A stretch of 64,000 nucleotides of DNA from Firmicutes bacterium UBA3553 (GTDB lineage: Bacteria > Bacillota > Clostridia > Tissierellales > Sedimentibacteraceae). Where the stretch lies: the NCBI GenBank assembly GCA_002381185.1, contig DFOA01000033.1:88585-152584 (forward strand), in the 5' to 3' direction. The translations under genes and the position numbers were made by a program. The notes beneath the pieces were generated by a model that saw only the letters and a program-made list of their open reading frames with translations, searched no databases and was not told where the DNA came from. Positions 1 to 8,904 of this stretch are shown here, one piece after another (the stretch's first letter is position 1; every line of letters begins with the position of its first letter).

Positions 1-328
1 AAGACCTGCTCTTTATCAGGCTAAATATGAAGGTGTAATAGCAAATAAAGCAGAAGAAGCAAAGACGGATATGGTTACAATATGCGGCAAATGCTGCGAG
101 TCAGGAGATATACTCATAAGAGACGTTAAAATAGCAAATCCCGAAAGAGGAGATATATTTGCAATTTTCTCAACAGGAGCATATGGTTATACGATGGCAA
201 GCAACTACAACAAAAATCCACTGTTAGCGACTGTCCTTGTCAAGGAAGGTAAATCAGAAATTATAGTTAAAAGACAGACATACGATCATATGATTGCTAA
301 TGAGGTTATTCCTGAATCATTGAAATAA
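1..328 (+). CDS. lysA: Diaminopimelate decarboxylase, C-terminal part (partial at left edge)
   Basis: The open frame enters from the left edge at base 2 and runs to TAA at 326-328. LysA removes the meso-carboxyl of diaminopimelate to give lysine, using PLP. The visible 108 residues begin with RPALY, a typical stretch of the PLP fold III decarboxylases, and contain the active-site motif CESGD (about residues 30-34 of the fragment), whose cysteine comes from the partner subunit in the dimer. The fragment ends with a short tail typical of the C-terminal beta domain. dapF follows 24 bases downstream, so the two form a lysine/DAP operon. No start or promoter is visible. Confidence 0.93.
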   Translation, partial: RPALYQAKYEGVIANKAEEAKTDMVTICGKCCESGDILIRDVKIANPERGDIFAIFSTGAYGYTMASNYNKNPLLATVLVKEGKSEIIVKRQTYDHMIANEVIPESLK

Positions 329-352
329 TAAAAAATTGGAGGTATGATTTTT

Positions 353-1189
353 ATGAATTTTACTAAAATGCAGGGAGCAGGCAATGATTTTATTATTATA
401 AATAACATGGAATTAAAGATTCCTGTTGAGAAATTGTCTGCAATTGCAAAAAAATTATGCAAGAGAAAGGTATCCATAGGCGCAGATGGATTCATGGTGG
501 TCGATTTTCCTGAAGGTGCAGCTGATTTTAAGATGCGATTTTATAATCAGGATGGAAGCATTGGAGAAATGTGCGGAAATGGAGCAAGATGTATTTCACG
601 CTATGCTTACATAAACAAAATTGCAGGTAAGAAAATGACATTTGAAACAGGTGCAGGAATTGTAAGCTCAGAAGTCCTTGAAGGAAGGCTGGTTAAGGTA
701 TTGCTGAACAATCCTGAAGTAATTAACATTGATAATGATATTGAAATTGATAATGTGAAATATGAATGCTCCTATATAGAATTAGGAAATCCAGGTCTAC
801 CCCATGCTGTGGTAAAATATGACCTGCAGCATTCTGATGATTGCGAAATATTTGATATCGGCAGGAAAATAAGATATTATGAAGGCTTTCCAAAGGGAGC
901 AAATGTGAACTTTTTTGAGGTTATAAATGACGACACTGCAATTGTAAAAACATATGAAAGGGGAGTAGAAGATATTACATTGGCCTGTGGGACTGGTTCT
1001 GCATCAACTGCGGCAGCGCTGATTATTAAAGGATATTTAAAGGGCGGCAGGGTTAAAATTATTGTTCCCGGAGGAGAACTGTTTATTGAAATTGAACAGA
1101 ACAACAATAAAATTGAGAAACTTTATCTCATAGGTGATACAAATACAGTTGCGGCTGGGAAGGTAATGGATGAAGATTTGGTATATTAA
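353..1189 (+). CDS. dapF: Diaminopimelate epimerase
   Basis: Converts LL- to meso-diaminopimelate for lysine and peptidoglycan. It carries the N-terminal KMQGAGNDF motif, the first catalytic cysteine in MCGNGARC and the second in ACGTGSAS, the two Cys that act as acid and base in this PLP-independent racemase family. Length (278 residues) is normal. The ATG at 353 is preferred over the in-frame ATG at 344: the GGAGG at 338-342 lies 10 bases from 353 but only one base from 344, and the family begins with MxFTKMQG. It follows lysA directly and is probably co-transcribed with it. Confidence 0.95.
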   Translation: MNFTKMQGAGNDFIIINNMELKIPVEKLSAIAKKLCKRKVSIGADGFMVVDFPEGAADFKMRFYNQDGSIGEMCGNGARCISRYAYINKIAGKKMTFETGAGIVSSEVLEGRLVKVLLNNPEVINIDNDIEIDNVKYECSYIELGNPGLPHAVVKYDLQHSDDCEIFDIGRKIRYYEGFPKGANVNFFEVINDDTAIVKTYERGVEDITLACGTGSASTAAALIIKGYLKGGRVKIIVPGGELFIEIEQNNNKIEKLYLIGDTNTVAAGKVMDEDLVY

Positions 1190-1288
1190 TTAATTATTTT
1201 TAGCAAAAGGTTTGGAAAAAAGGTATATTCAATAATTTGGTTAATAAGCTATAAATAACATTGCAGAAAAATAAAAAGGAGTGCTAAA

Positions 1289-2542
1289 ATGAGTACAACT
1301 AAAAAAACTTTTTGGGAAAATTATCGTTTTTCTATTGCATTAATTGTTTCTATTGCAATCGGAAGTATTATTGGCGTTATTTTTGGAGAAAAAGCAATTG
1401 TTTTAAAACCGTTTGGTGACATATTTTTAAACCTGATGTTTACAGCTGTTACACCATTAGTATTTATTACGATTGCTAGTGCTGTAGGCAGCATGGTAAA
1501 CATGAAGCGTCTTGGGAAAATATTGGGGAACATGTTTTTAACGTTTGTAGTTACAGGATTAATTGCTGCAGTTTTAATTCTTATTACAGTAAAAGTATTT
1601 CCGCCTGCAGCAGGGGCAAACATAGAACTTGGAGCTGCAGGTGAACTGGAAAAATTGTCTCTGGCGGACCAAATTGTTCAGGCGCTTACGGTCAATGATT
1701 TCAGTAAATTGCTGTCACGTTCCAATATGCTTCCTCTTATAGTATTTTCAATTTTATTCGGCTATTGTGTAAGTGCTGTGGGAGGAGAAGATAATATTGT
1801 AGCAAGAGCATTGGAAGCTTTGTCAAATGTTATGATGAAGTTTATAAGCATAATTATGCTATATGCTCCTATAGGTTTAGGAGCTTACTTTGCAAGTTTG
1901 ATAGGAGAATTCGGACCTCAGCTTTTGGGTGCTTATGCAAGAGCAATGATAATTTATTATCCATTATGCGCTCTGTATTTTGTTGTTGCATTTGCGGGCT
2001 ATACATATTTTGCAGGTGGAACGCTGGGGGTAAAAACATTCTTCAAAAACATAATAGAACCTGCTGTAACTTCAATTGCAACCCAAAGCTCAATAGCCAC
2101 AATGCCGGTTAACTTAAAGGCTGCTGCACGAATTGGCGTTCCAAAGGATATACGAGAAATTATACTTCCGATTGGTGCTACGATGCATATGGATGGAACA
2201 GTCCTTTCATCAATATTAAAAATTTCTTTCTTGTTTGGAATATTCGGTCAGGAATTCTCAGGTATAGGAACATATTTTACAGCAATTCTTCTGTCAATTC
2301 TAGGTGGAGTTGTAATGTCGGGAGTTCCGGGGGGAGGTTTAATCGGGGAAATGCTTATTGTAAACATGTACGGCTTCCCTGCAGAAGCTTTTCCGATTAT
2401 AGCCACAATAGGTTTTTTGGTGGATCCTCCGGCAACTTGCCTGAATGCTACAGGAGATACAGTTGCATCCATGATGGTTACACGTATGATAGAGGGCAAG
2501 GACTGGATGGCAAAAAAACTTACTGCACATGAAGAACTGTAA
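1289..2542 (+). CDS. Dicarboxylate/amino acid:cation (Na+ or H+) symporter, DAACS family
   Basis: A 417-residue membrane protein of the GltPh/GltT type that imports glutamate, aspartate or C4-dicarboxylates with cations. Family landmarks are in order: the HP1 serine-rich tip (TQSSIATMPVN), the TM7 unwound segment HMDGT (NMDGT in GltPh), the HP2 tip GVPGGG, and the TM8 substrate-binding stretch ending in NATGD. The Arg of TM8 that binds acidic side chains in GltPh is not at the usual place (DPPATCLNATGD), so a neutral amino acid substrate such as serine/threonine is possible. RBS AAGGAG is well placed. It has its own terminator at 2571-2597. Confidence 0.9.
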   Translation: MSTTKKTFWENYRFSIALIVSIAIGSIIGVIFGEKAIVLKPFGDIFLNLMFTAVTPLVFITIASAVGSMVNMKRLGKILGNMFLTFVVTGLIAAVLILITVKVFPPAAGANIELGAAGELEKLSLADQIVQALTVNDFSKLLSRSNMLPLIVFSILFGYCVSAVGGEDNIVARALEALSNVMMKFISIIMLYAPIGLGAYFASLIGEFGPQLLGAYARAMIIYYPLCALYFVVAFAGYTYFAGGTLGVKTFFKNIIEPAVTSIATQSSIATMPVNLKAAARIGVPKDIREIILPIGATMHMDGTVLSSILKISFLFGIFGQEFSGIGTYFTAILLSILGGVVMSGVPGGGLIGEMLIVNMYGFPAEAFPIIATIGFLVDPPATCLNATGDTVASMMVTRMIEGKDWMAKKLTAHEEL

Positions 2543-2570
2543 ATGTGGATAAACTACATTAAATTGCAAG

Positions 2571-2597
2571 AACGCTGTGGATATCACGGCGTTTTTT
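2571..2597 (+). terminator. Rho-independent terminator after the symporter
   Basis: Stem AACGCTGTG/CACGGCGTT (one G-T wobble) with loop GATAT, followed by TTTTTT. It closes the symporter transcript before the S-layer operon promoter. Confidence 0.85.
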
Positions 2598-2637
2598 ACT
2601 TTTCTGTTTTTCTGCGTTTCTTCCCATATAAATCCAG

Positions 2638-2701
2638 TTGACAAAAATTAAGCCTGATGCTAAAGTTAGTTTTGACTAACTGAGGTTAGTAAAAACTAAC
2701 T
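2638..2701 (+). promoter_or_regulatory. Promoter with two tandem dyad operators for the SLH/HID operon
   Basis: TTGACA (2638-2643), 17 bases, then TAAAGT (2661-2666) as a weak -10. Two copies of the dyad GTTAGT-N4-ACTAAC follow at 2665-2680 (spacer TTTG) and 2685-2700 (spacer AAAA), centres 20 bp apart, about two helical turns. The first covers the -10/start region, so binding would block transcription. The pair also forms one larger inverted repeat (2664-2701, one mismatch in 17), so a leader hairpin is the alternative reading. Dyads of this shape are used by TetR- and DtxR-family repressors; which one binds here is not known. Confidence 0.7.
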
Positions 2702-2722
2702 TAAATAATTCAGGAGGAGAGA

Positions 2723-4318
2723 ATGAAATTATTCAACAAAGTAGCTGCTTTGACGTCCGTTCTTGCACTGACTGTATTCATCCAGAGCGTATATTCAGCG
2801 GAACTTGAAAAATTCAGTGATATTCCGTCAGGATGGGCAAAAGAAGCGGTGGAACAAGCAGTCAGGCGAGATATAATTACAGGGTACGAAGGGAGGATTC
2901 ATCCTGAAAAGCCGTTGACTAGAGCAGAAATGGCCGCAATTATAAATAGAACCTTCAAGACGGTTGAGAAATCGGAGGATTTTTTATATGATGACATTTC
3001 AGAAGGTGACTGGTTTTACGAAGATATGTCCAAGGCTGTCAACATGGGAGCATTCAGCGGCAATGGGGGAAAACTCGAACCTGGAAGAAACATCACAAGG
3101 GAAGAAGCATTTTTAGTACTTTCAAGGGTATTCTGCCTGAAGTCTTCTGAAGAAGGAACACTTAATAAATTTATGGATGGGAATGCAGTGTCCGACTGGG
3201 CACGAAGCGGTGTCGAGGTAATGGTAGATTCCGGATATGTAAAGGGCTCCGAAGGATATTTAAGACCGGCGGATTCTGTTACAAGAGCGGAATTTGCGCA
3301 GCTCATGTTTAACATGGCCGGAACTGTGTATGATCAGCCTGGTACCTACGACGGCAGTTCTCCCGGAAATGTTCTTATTGCTGCTTCAGGAGTAGTGCTT
3401 GAAAATTATGTAATCAAAGGAGACTTAATTCTATGCGACGGAATAGGCAGGAATGATGTTTCTCTGAACAATATGACGGTTGAGGGAAGACTTGTTATAA
3501 GGGGAAGTTCTTCCGATTCTGTGACACTTCGTAATGTTACCGTAAAGGGAGGCGTTGTAATAAATAATGTCAACAGTATCGTCGGGCTGAAAATAGAAGG
3601 CTCATCATCAATAAACATGGTTGAAGCTGAAACAACAGCCTTAGTTGATATATTCGAAGGCTCTTATGTTGGTAAAATCTCTGTCTATGCCGATGGGACA
3701 AGGATTGCAGGCAAAGGTGAGGTAACAGAAATAACAGTTAAGGCAAATGATGTAAAGGTTAACACTCCCAACACAAAGGTAACGGTCATCAGCGGCAGCA
3801 GTCTTGTTTTTGCGGGAGAGCTTCAGGTCGCTGGCGGTAAGACGGCAATAATGAACAGCAAGGGAACAGGCGCCGTACTTGAAGGAAGCACATCTTCAGG
3901 CAGCGGCTCCAAAGGTTCATCGGGCAGTGAACCTCAGGTTCCGGAGGAACCGGAGAATCCTGAAGAACCACAAGAGCCGGGAGAGCCTGAGACACCTCTG
4001 ATCCCTACTGATGAGGATTGGACAGATGTATATAACAGTGGTATTGTGAGTGTGGATTTTGTTAATTATGCAGTTCTGGTCCTGAAGCTTGATGCTATGG
4101 AAGATGCTGACTACATGGAATATTCGTATTTTCTCGAGGGCAGGGAGCTTGAACACGGAAAAGATGTGACGCAGGTTTTATCTCTTCCCACCAAAAACCA
4201 ACTTATAGTTAAAGTAATGCTTCAAAACAACGCCAGACCTCAGACAATAAGGCTTGTGAAAAATATGCAGTATATGGAAATAGAATTAAATGACATAAAT
4301 ACTTCCATCAGGAAGTAG
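2723..4318 (+). CDS. S-layer homology (SLH) domain surface protein with beta-helix-like middle
   Basis: Secreted cell-wall protein of 531 residues. Signal peptide at 1-25 (VYSA/EL cleavage likely). Three SLH repeats follow at about 31-79, 88-138 and 150-199, with the LTRAE, ITREE and VTRAE motifs that bind pyruvylated secondary cell-wall polymer. Residues about 215-390 are a valine/asparagine-rich repetitive stretch that looks like a right-handed beta-helix. A Ser/Gly then Pro/Glu-rich linker (about 390-435) leads to a roughly 95-residue C-terminal domain I do not recognise. Strong RBS (GGAGGAG). The next gene starts 17 bases later and is probably its surface partner. Confidence 0.88.
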   Translation: MKLFNKVAALTSVLALTVFIQSVYSAELEKFSDIPSGWAKEAVEQAVRRDIITGYEGRIHPEKPLTRAEMAAIINRTFKTVEKSEDFLYDDISEGDWFYEDMSKAVNMGAFSGNGGKLEPGRNITREEAFLVLSRVFCLKSSEEGTLNKFMDGNAVSDWARSGVEVMVDSGYVKGSEGYLRPADSVTRAEFAQLMFNMAGTVYDQPGTYDGSSPGNVLIAASGVVLENYVIKGDLILCDGIGRNDVSLNNMTVEGRLVIRGSSSDSVTLRNVTVKGGVVINNVNSIVGLKIEGSSSINMVEAETTALVDIFEGSYVGKISVYADGTRIAGKGEVTEITVKANDVKVNTPNTKVTVISGSSLVFAGELQVAGGKTAIMNSKGTGAVLEGSTSSGSGSKGSSGSEPQVPEEPENPEEPQEPGEPETPLIPTDEDWTDVYNSGIVSVDFVNYAVLVLKLDAMEDADYMEYSYFLEGRELEHGKDVTQVLSLPTKNQLIVKVMLQNNARPQTIRLVKNMQYMEIELNDINTSIRK

Positions 4319-4335
4319 CAAGGAGGAACAGAAAA

Positions 4336-7300
4336 ATGAAAAAAAAGTACATAGCCCTGATTTTGGCACTTTTGCTCGGTACGGCCCAATTTAATGCCGC
4401 ACATGCTGCTTCTGTTGAAGTCTATGGGGAAACAAAAATGAATATCTGGGACTACTACCTGACTGAGAATAATGAGGAGCGTCCTGATGCCATCAGCGGT
4501 GTAACTCCGGATGCCATCAGCCAGGCTACCTACAATCCTTATGACAACCTTCCTTTAGAGGCGGATGTGGCCATGGACGTTGATCTTCTGGCAGACGTGA
4601 CGATTCTTGATGCCCTGGGAATCAGGAATACTTCCATAACTAAAATTTTGAATACATGGAATAAAGGATATGAGACTACATTATTAGGCTCTGTAAAAAA
4701 ACCGATTACATATGAAATTGAAAAGAAAGTTGTAAAATATACTGACAGCAGCCAAAATATTTATTACATACCCTATGAGGATTTTTTAAATGCACTGTCT
4801 ATAAACAAGGACTTCAGCTGGGATGAATTTGCAGCGGCATATCCTTCAGAAAGCTATGCGAGGACGCCTTATATGGTAAAATTCATTCTTGAAACAGGAG
4901 AATTCGGAAGAAGGACGCTTGTCAGCGAATCAGCAGCTAAGGAGCCTCCCGTACTTACGCTGGACAATGAATATATAAATGATGATTTGAACAAGGGACA
5001 GAGAATCAAGCTGGATTTTGAAAATAACAAAGAATGGGCGGAAAGTGTGTATGCCATAAAGCTTAACGGTACTGGATTAATAGCGGGTGAGACAGGGAAC
5101 CATGCAGGTGCCAACAGCGGGGAAACAAGTTTTCTGAAGGGCAGTGCTCCGGCGGACAAGAAATCTCTTATTATACGTTTAAGCCAGAAATTCAAGCTTG
5201 GAAACAACAAGCTTACATTTATGGCCAAAGGCTATAAAGATGCTGTGTTCAATCTCAATATTGATGTTTTGTCAAAATGGATGGTAAATGTAACGGCAAA
5301 AAATGAAGACAGCGGCATTTCCCTGCAGGAAGAAAGCCTTATACGCCAGGGGGATACCATTCGTATTGAGGGGATGTCAGAAACCTTCGGCTCAATATGG
5401 ATAGACGGTAAAAAGCTCCCTGATTATTCTTCCTTGAACGGCACACATCTTTTACACTATGATTATGACAACAAGATACTGCGAGTTTATACAAACAACC
5501 TTGCACAAGGAAGTCATGTTCTTACACTTAAAGCTGCAGGTCATGATGATGTTATTTTTAACTTTGAGGTGGATGGAGCTGCAAAATTACAGGTCCCTGC
5601 TTTAGCGGCAAAGGGTGAACAGCTTGATGACGGACAAGGCGGAACGTATGGCGGGGGAATTATCGCAGGCAGCGATATTGTGCTGGAATCTGTTTCGAAT
5701 ATCGAATCCTGGGGACAGTCGATTCTCAGGGTATTGATGGTTAACAACTCCACGGGAAAGATGACAGATATAACTGAAACATTTGACAGAAGCACCGAAG
5801 GAAATATTTTTACAATCAAAAACAACAGCATGAACCTTCTCAGAAGTTCAGGAAGTTATACTTTGACATTCCAGACGAGGGGATATGAGGATGTGTCAAT
5901 TCCGCTGAAGCTTGTGAAAGCAATGCCTCAAGGTAATTTTATATCTTACAGGGAAGCCGACGGAAGTGTGCTTGTATTTTCAAAGGACAGTCTATATATG
6001 TCAAAAGACAATATAATAGAAATCCAGATAGGTAATGATAAATATCCGGTTGACAGGTTTCTAATAGAAGGCTCGTATAGTGCAGGCTATACAATGACAA
6101 TACCGTCTGAATATTTTGAAGCAGGAGCCAATATTGATGTCAGAATTGTTACCAAGAGCTATTCTGATTTTATCAAAAAAATAAGTATTCCGGCAACTCA
6201 TAAGCCAAGAATTTCTTCACCTGAAGTTTTATTGCAAAGAGAAAAAATAATTCAAGGAGATAGTATTGTTATTACATTTTCAGACGACGAACAATGGAGA
6301 AATTCAATAATTTCAATACAGCTGCAAAAGACCGGATCAAGCTATCCAACAGACCTTACAGGCTCAACAGTCAAGGAACCAGGGAAACTTACCATGGCAA
6401 CAAGCTCATATCTGTCGATTGGAGATTACAGCCTGCTGATAAAAGCTGTCGGCTATAAGGAAGCAACTGTTCCGTTAAAGATTGTATATAAAGCACCAAC
6501 CGATATATCCTTCGAGCTTTTGCATGACGGCAGCGTAAGCGTCAAGATACCAGGCAGCACATACAGGAACAAGATTACATCGGTGCTTGCGGGAAATACA
6601 TTATTGACTACCCAAAACGGGATAGAGGTAACTTCTGACGGAATCATACTTCAAAAGGAATATTTTGCCGAGCCTCAAATCTATACTGTGGCTGTACAGG
6701 CTGATGGATATGTGGATTATGAATTTACAGTTGATGCAAGCACTCTTGTTCCACCTGTATTGAGCTCAGGCGGTCAGATTACTGAGAAAACTTCTTTCAA
6801 AATTAACTTTGAAGGAAGCGGCAGCAATTTGTGGAAGAATGCCATTACACAAGTTCAGGCTGTGAAGGGATATACTGCGGTTACTTTTAGACCCGAAGAG
6901 CTGTCGTTTGATGAAAACAGCATCACATTCCCTCAGTCATCTTCCATGACTTACGGGAATTACACTTTCAAAATATATGCCGAGGGCTATAGAACAGCAC
7001 AACTTGAAGTAACATTGCAAAGAGCTGTTCCTTCAGGAATTTCTTACGAGTGGATGGTTGGTGATTCAAACCTGTATCTGAAACTGGATGACTATACTTA
7101 CAGAAATGCGCTTGAAAAAATTACAATTGGAGATAATGTTCTAAGCAAAGGGAATGGGTTTTCTATAAATGACAGCAGAGTGGTTATTAAGGGAGAATAT
7201 GTTTCTTCCGTTTCCCAGAACATAGTGCTTCATGCTTCAGGATATGCGGACTATAGCTTGACTGTAAAGGCTGCATCAGATCTCCCCAATGTGAAGCTTC

Positions 7301-7857
7301 CTGAGCCGAATGATATTATTATAAAAAGCAGCTTTACCGTTACACCAAGCGGAATACAGGCAGAAGGATGGATATCTTCTGTAACAAAAGCTGAAATAGT
7401 AAGACTTAGCAGTACAACTGAAGTGTCCAGGGATAAACTGATTATAGACCATGAAAGAGGGACTGTTACAATACCAGGACAATATATGCCGTCCTATTCC
7501 GGAAGTGGTACAATTAAAGTTTACGCGGATGGATACAAAACATTACTTATAAGTGATGTGAGGTTTTTGAATCCCTCTCCGGCTATCAGTAAGACCGCTG
7601 AGTGGCTTGAGAACGGAAGCTTACAGATAAATGTAGGTTACAGCAGCTACAGTTATTTTAAAGTAAATGAAATTTACGTTGACGGTACAAAAGTAGGCAG
7701 TTTTACAAAGCCTTCCTACAGTGCACCTTTCCTTGTAACTATACCTGGCAGAGCATTTGCCGGTTTGGAAGGTAAGAGCATTGAAATACGCATGTGTGCA
7801 AATGTCTCCGAGTATTATCCTGATCAGTTTTTAACAGTGACAGTACCGAGGTATTAG
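4336..7857 (+). CDS. Large secreted protein of repeated Shr-like HID (DUF1533) domains
   Basis: 1173 residues with a signal peptide (1-24, AHA cleavage). An N-terminal part of about 180 residues is unrecognised and contains a short near-repeat (RPDAISG, TPDAISQ). From about residue 200 on, some ten repeats of 85-100 residues follow, each with the pattern 'I-x-F ... W-x-(N/E)-x-I ... A-x-G-Y-x-x-A/V', as in the Hb/heme-interacting domain of Shr and related surface proteins (for example the segments starting near 205, 425, 620, 805 and 990). There is no LPXTG, SLH or C-terminal membrane anchor, so it may be held at the surface by the SLH protein encoded just upstream. Binding to heme or hemoglobin is a family association, not shown here. 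Confidence 0.78.
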   Translation: MKKKYIALILALLLGTAQFNAAHAASVEVYGETKMNIWDYYLTENNEERPDAISGVTPDAISQATYNPYDNLPLEADVAMDVDLLADVTILDALGIRNTSITKILNTWNKGYETTLLGSVKKPITYEIEKKVVKYTDSSQNIYYIPYEDFLNALSINKDFSWDEFAAAYPSESYARTPYMVKFILETGEFGRRTLVSESAAKEPPVLTLDNEYINDDLNKGQRIKLDFENNKEWAESVYAIKLNGTGLIAGETGNHAGANSGETSFLKGSAPADKKSLIIRLSQKFKLGNNKLTFMAKGYKDAVFNLNIDVLSKWMVNVTAKNEDSGISLQEESLIRQGDTIRIEGMSETFGSIWIDGKKLPDYSSLNGTHLLHYDYDNKILRVYTNNLAQGSHVLTLKAAGHDDVIFNFEVDGAAKLQVPALAAKGEQLDDGQGGTYGGGIIAGSDIVLESVSNIESWGQSILRVLMVNNSTGKMTDITETFDRSTEGNIFTIKNNSMNLLRSSGSYTLTFQTRGYEDVSIPLKLVKAMPQGNFISYREADGSVLVFSKDSLYMSKDNIIEIQIGNDKYPVDRFLIEGSYSAGYTMTIPSEYFEAGANIDVRIVTKSYSDFIKKISIPATHKPRISSPEVLLQREKIIQGDSIVITFSDDEQWRNSIISIQLQKTGSSYPTDLTGSTVKEPGKLTMATSSYLSIGDYSLLIKAVGYKEATVPLKIVYKAPTDISFELLHDGSVSVKIPGSTYRNKITSVLAGNTLLTTQNGIEVTSDGIILQKEYFAEPQIYTVAVQADGYVDYEFTVDASTLVPPVLSSGGQITEKTSFKINFEGSGSNLWKNAITQVQAVKGYTAVTFRPEELSFDENSITFPQSSSMTYGNYTFKIYAEGYRTAQLEVTLQRAVPSGISYEWMVGDSNLYLKLDDYTYRNALEKITIGDNVLSKGNGFSINDSRVVIKGEYVSSVSQNIVLHASGYADYSLTVKAASDLPNVKLPEPNDIIIKSSFTVTPSGIQAEGWISSVTKAEIVRLSSTTEVSRDKLIIDHERGTVTIPGQYMPSYSGSGTIKVYADGYKTLLISDVRFLNPSPAISKTAEWLENGSLQINVGYSSYSYFKVNEIYVDGTKVGSFTKPSYSAPFLVTIPGRAFAGLEGKSIEIRMCANVSEYYPDQFLTVTVPRY

Positions 7858-7895
7858 AATATATAATTATTGAAATACAACTGAATCAATATAAA

Positions 7896-7922
7896 GACTG
7901 CAGCGAGTTTTTTGCTGCAGTC
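7896..7922. terminator. Bidirectional terminator between convergent genes
   Basis: GACTGCAGC/GCTGCAGTC, perfect 9-bp stem with flanking A/T pairs (TATAAAG...CTTTATA), between the convergent HID protein gene and the EamA gene, the last gene of the minus-strand radical SAM operon. Confidence 0.8.
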
Positions 7923-7975
7923 TCTTTATAAATGTGAAGTATCTGTATGTTTTTTCCGAATACTTAGAGGTTTTA

Positions 7976-8902
7976 TTATATCTTTTGTTTTGCTTTAAGA
8001 TGTTTTGTTATTATCTCCGGGTTTAAATTGGTGATTATCAATCCTGCCAATATAACGGATACCCCCAACCACTGCATACCTGAAAGCTGTTCCTGAAGAA
8101 CAATTCTTGCGGACAGCAGTGCTATTACCGGAACTGTTAGCGGCAGAGGCGCAACCGTAGACATCGGATATTTCCCTAACAATACATTCCATACACCGTA
8201 ACCGAACAATGTTGCCCCAAAAGCCAGATAAATAACCGCAAATATGGAAATGCCGCTTAGGTTGGTCAAAGCGTTAATAATGGTCTGCGGTGTGTCAAGA
8301 ATCAATGCCAGGCCAAGCACTGGAATAGGAGGTATTAGGCCCGACCAGACAACCAAACTGAACATATCCAGCTTTTCACCATTGGCTGCCGCCTTGTCTG
8401 AAGCAATCCTTGCCACAATGTTTGAAGCTGCCCAGAAAAACGGGGCCATTAAATTTAAAATTATTGCGGTAAAAGGTATTGAGCCGATTTCGCCTGCAGT
8501 ATTGGCGGCACCTATTATCACAAGACCTGCGGATGCTATTATGAAACCGGTAATCTGCCTGATTTTCAGTTTTTCATTTAAGAATACCATTGCAAGGACC
8601 GGTGATATAAAGGCTTGAATTTGCAGGACTATGGAAGCGATGCCTGCAGGCATCCCGATTTCCATTGCATAAAAAAGACAGGCGAACTGTCCGACACCTA
8701 CGGTCAGCCCGTACAGTATTATGTATCTCCATTGGGTATTTGGTTTTTTAACAAAAAATATTGCAGGAAAGACTGTAAGCAAATATCTCAATGCAACAAG
8801 CAGCATTGAAGGCACTCCTCCGAGACCCAGCTTTATAACAGTGAAATTAACACCCCATATGGTAACAAGGAGCAGTGCGAGTAAAACATCTTTTTTCTTC
8901 AT
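7976..8902 (-). CDS. EamA/DMT family transporter, last gene of the radical SAM operon
   Basis: 308 residues with ten hydrophobic segments and the internal duplication typical of the drug/metabolite transporter superfamily (EamA repeats at about 6-135 and 150-290). The first repeat has the usual WGxNFTxIKLG start. Members export amino acids or small metabolites. Its ATG lies two bases beyond the stop codon of the preceding radical SAM gene, and its RBS (GGAG) sits inside the end of that gene, so it is co-transcribed. The position suggests it exports, or imports a precursor of, the product made by the operon; this is inference. Confidence 0.88.
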   Translation of the reverse strand: MKKKDVLLALLLVTIWGVNFTVIKLGLGGVPSMLLVALRYLLTVFPAIFFVKKPNTQWRYIILYGLTVGVGQFACLFYAMEIGMPAGIASIVLQIQAFISPVLAMVFLNEKLKIRQITGFIIASAGLVIIGAANTAGEIGSIPFTAIILNLMAPFFWAASNIVARIASDKAAANGEKLDMFSLVVWSGLIPPIPVLGLALILDTPQTIINALTNLSGISIFAVIYLAFGATLFGYGVWNVLLGKYPMSTVAPLPLTVPVIALLSARIVLQEQLSGMQWLGVSVILAGLIITNLNPEIITKHLKAKQKI

Positions 8903-8904
8903 AA

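Noticed and set aside
4869..5228. Open frames opposite the HID protein gene (also 5541-5831, 6453-6647)
   Set aside because: Antisense shadows without ribosome sites or recognisable motifs.
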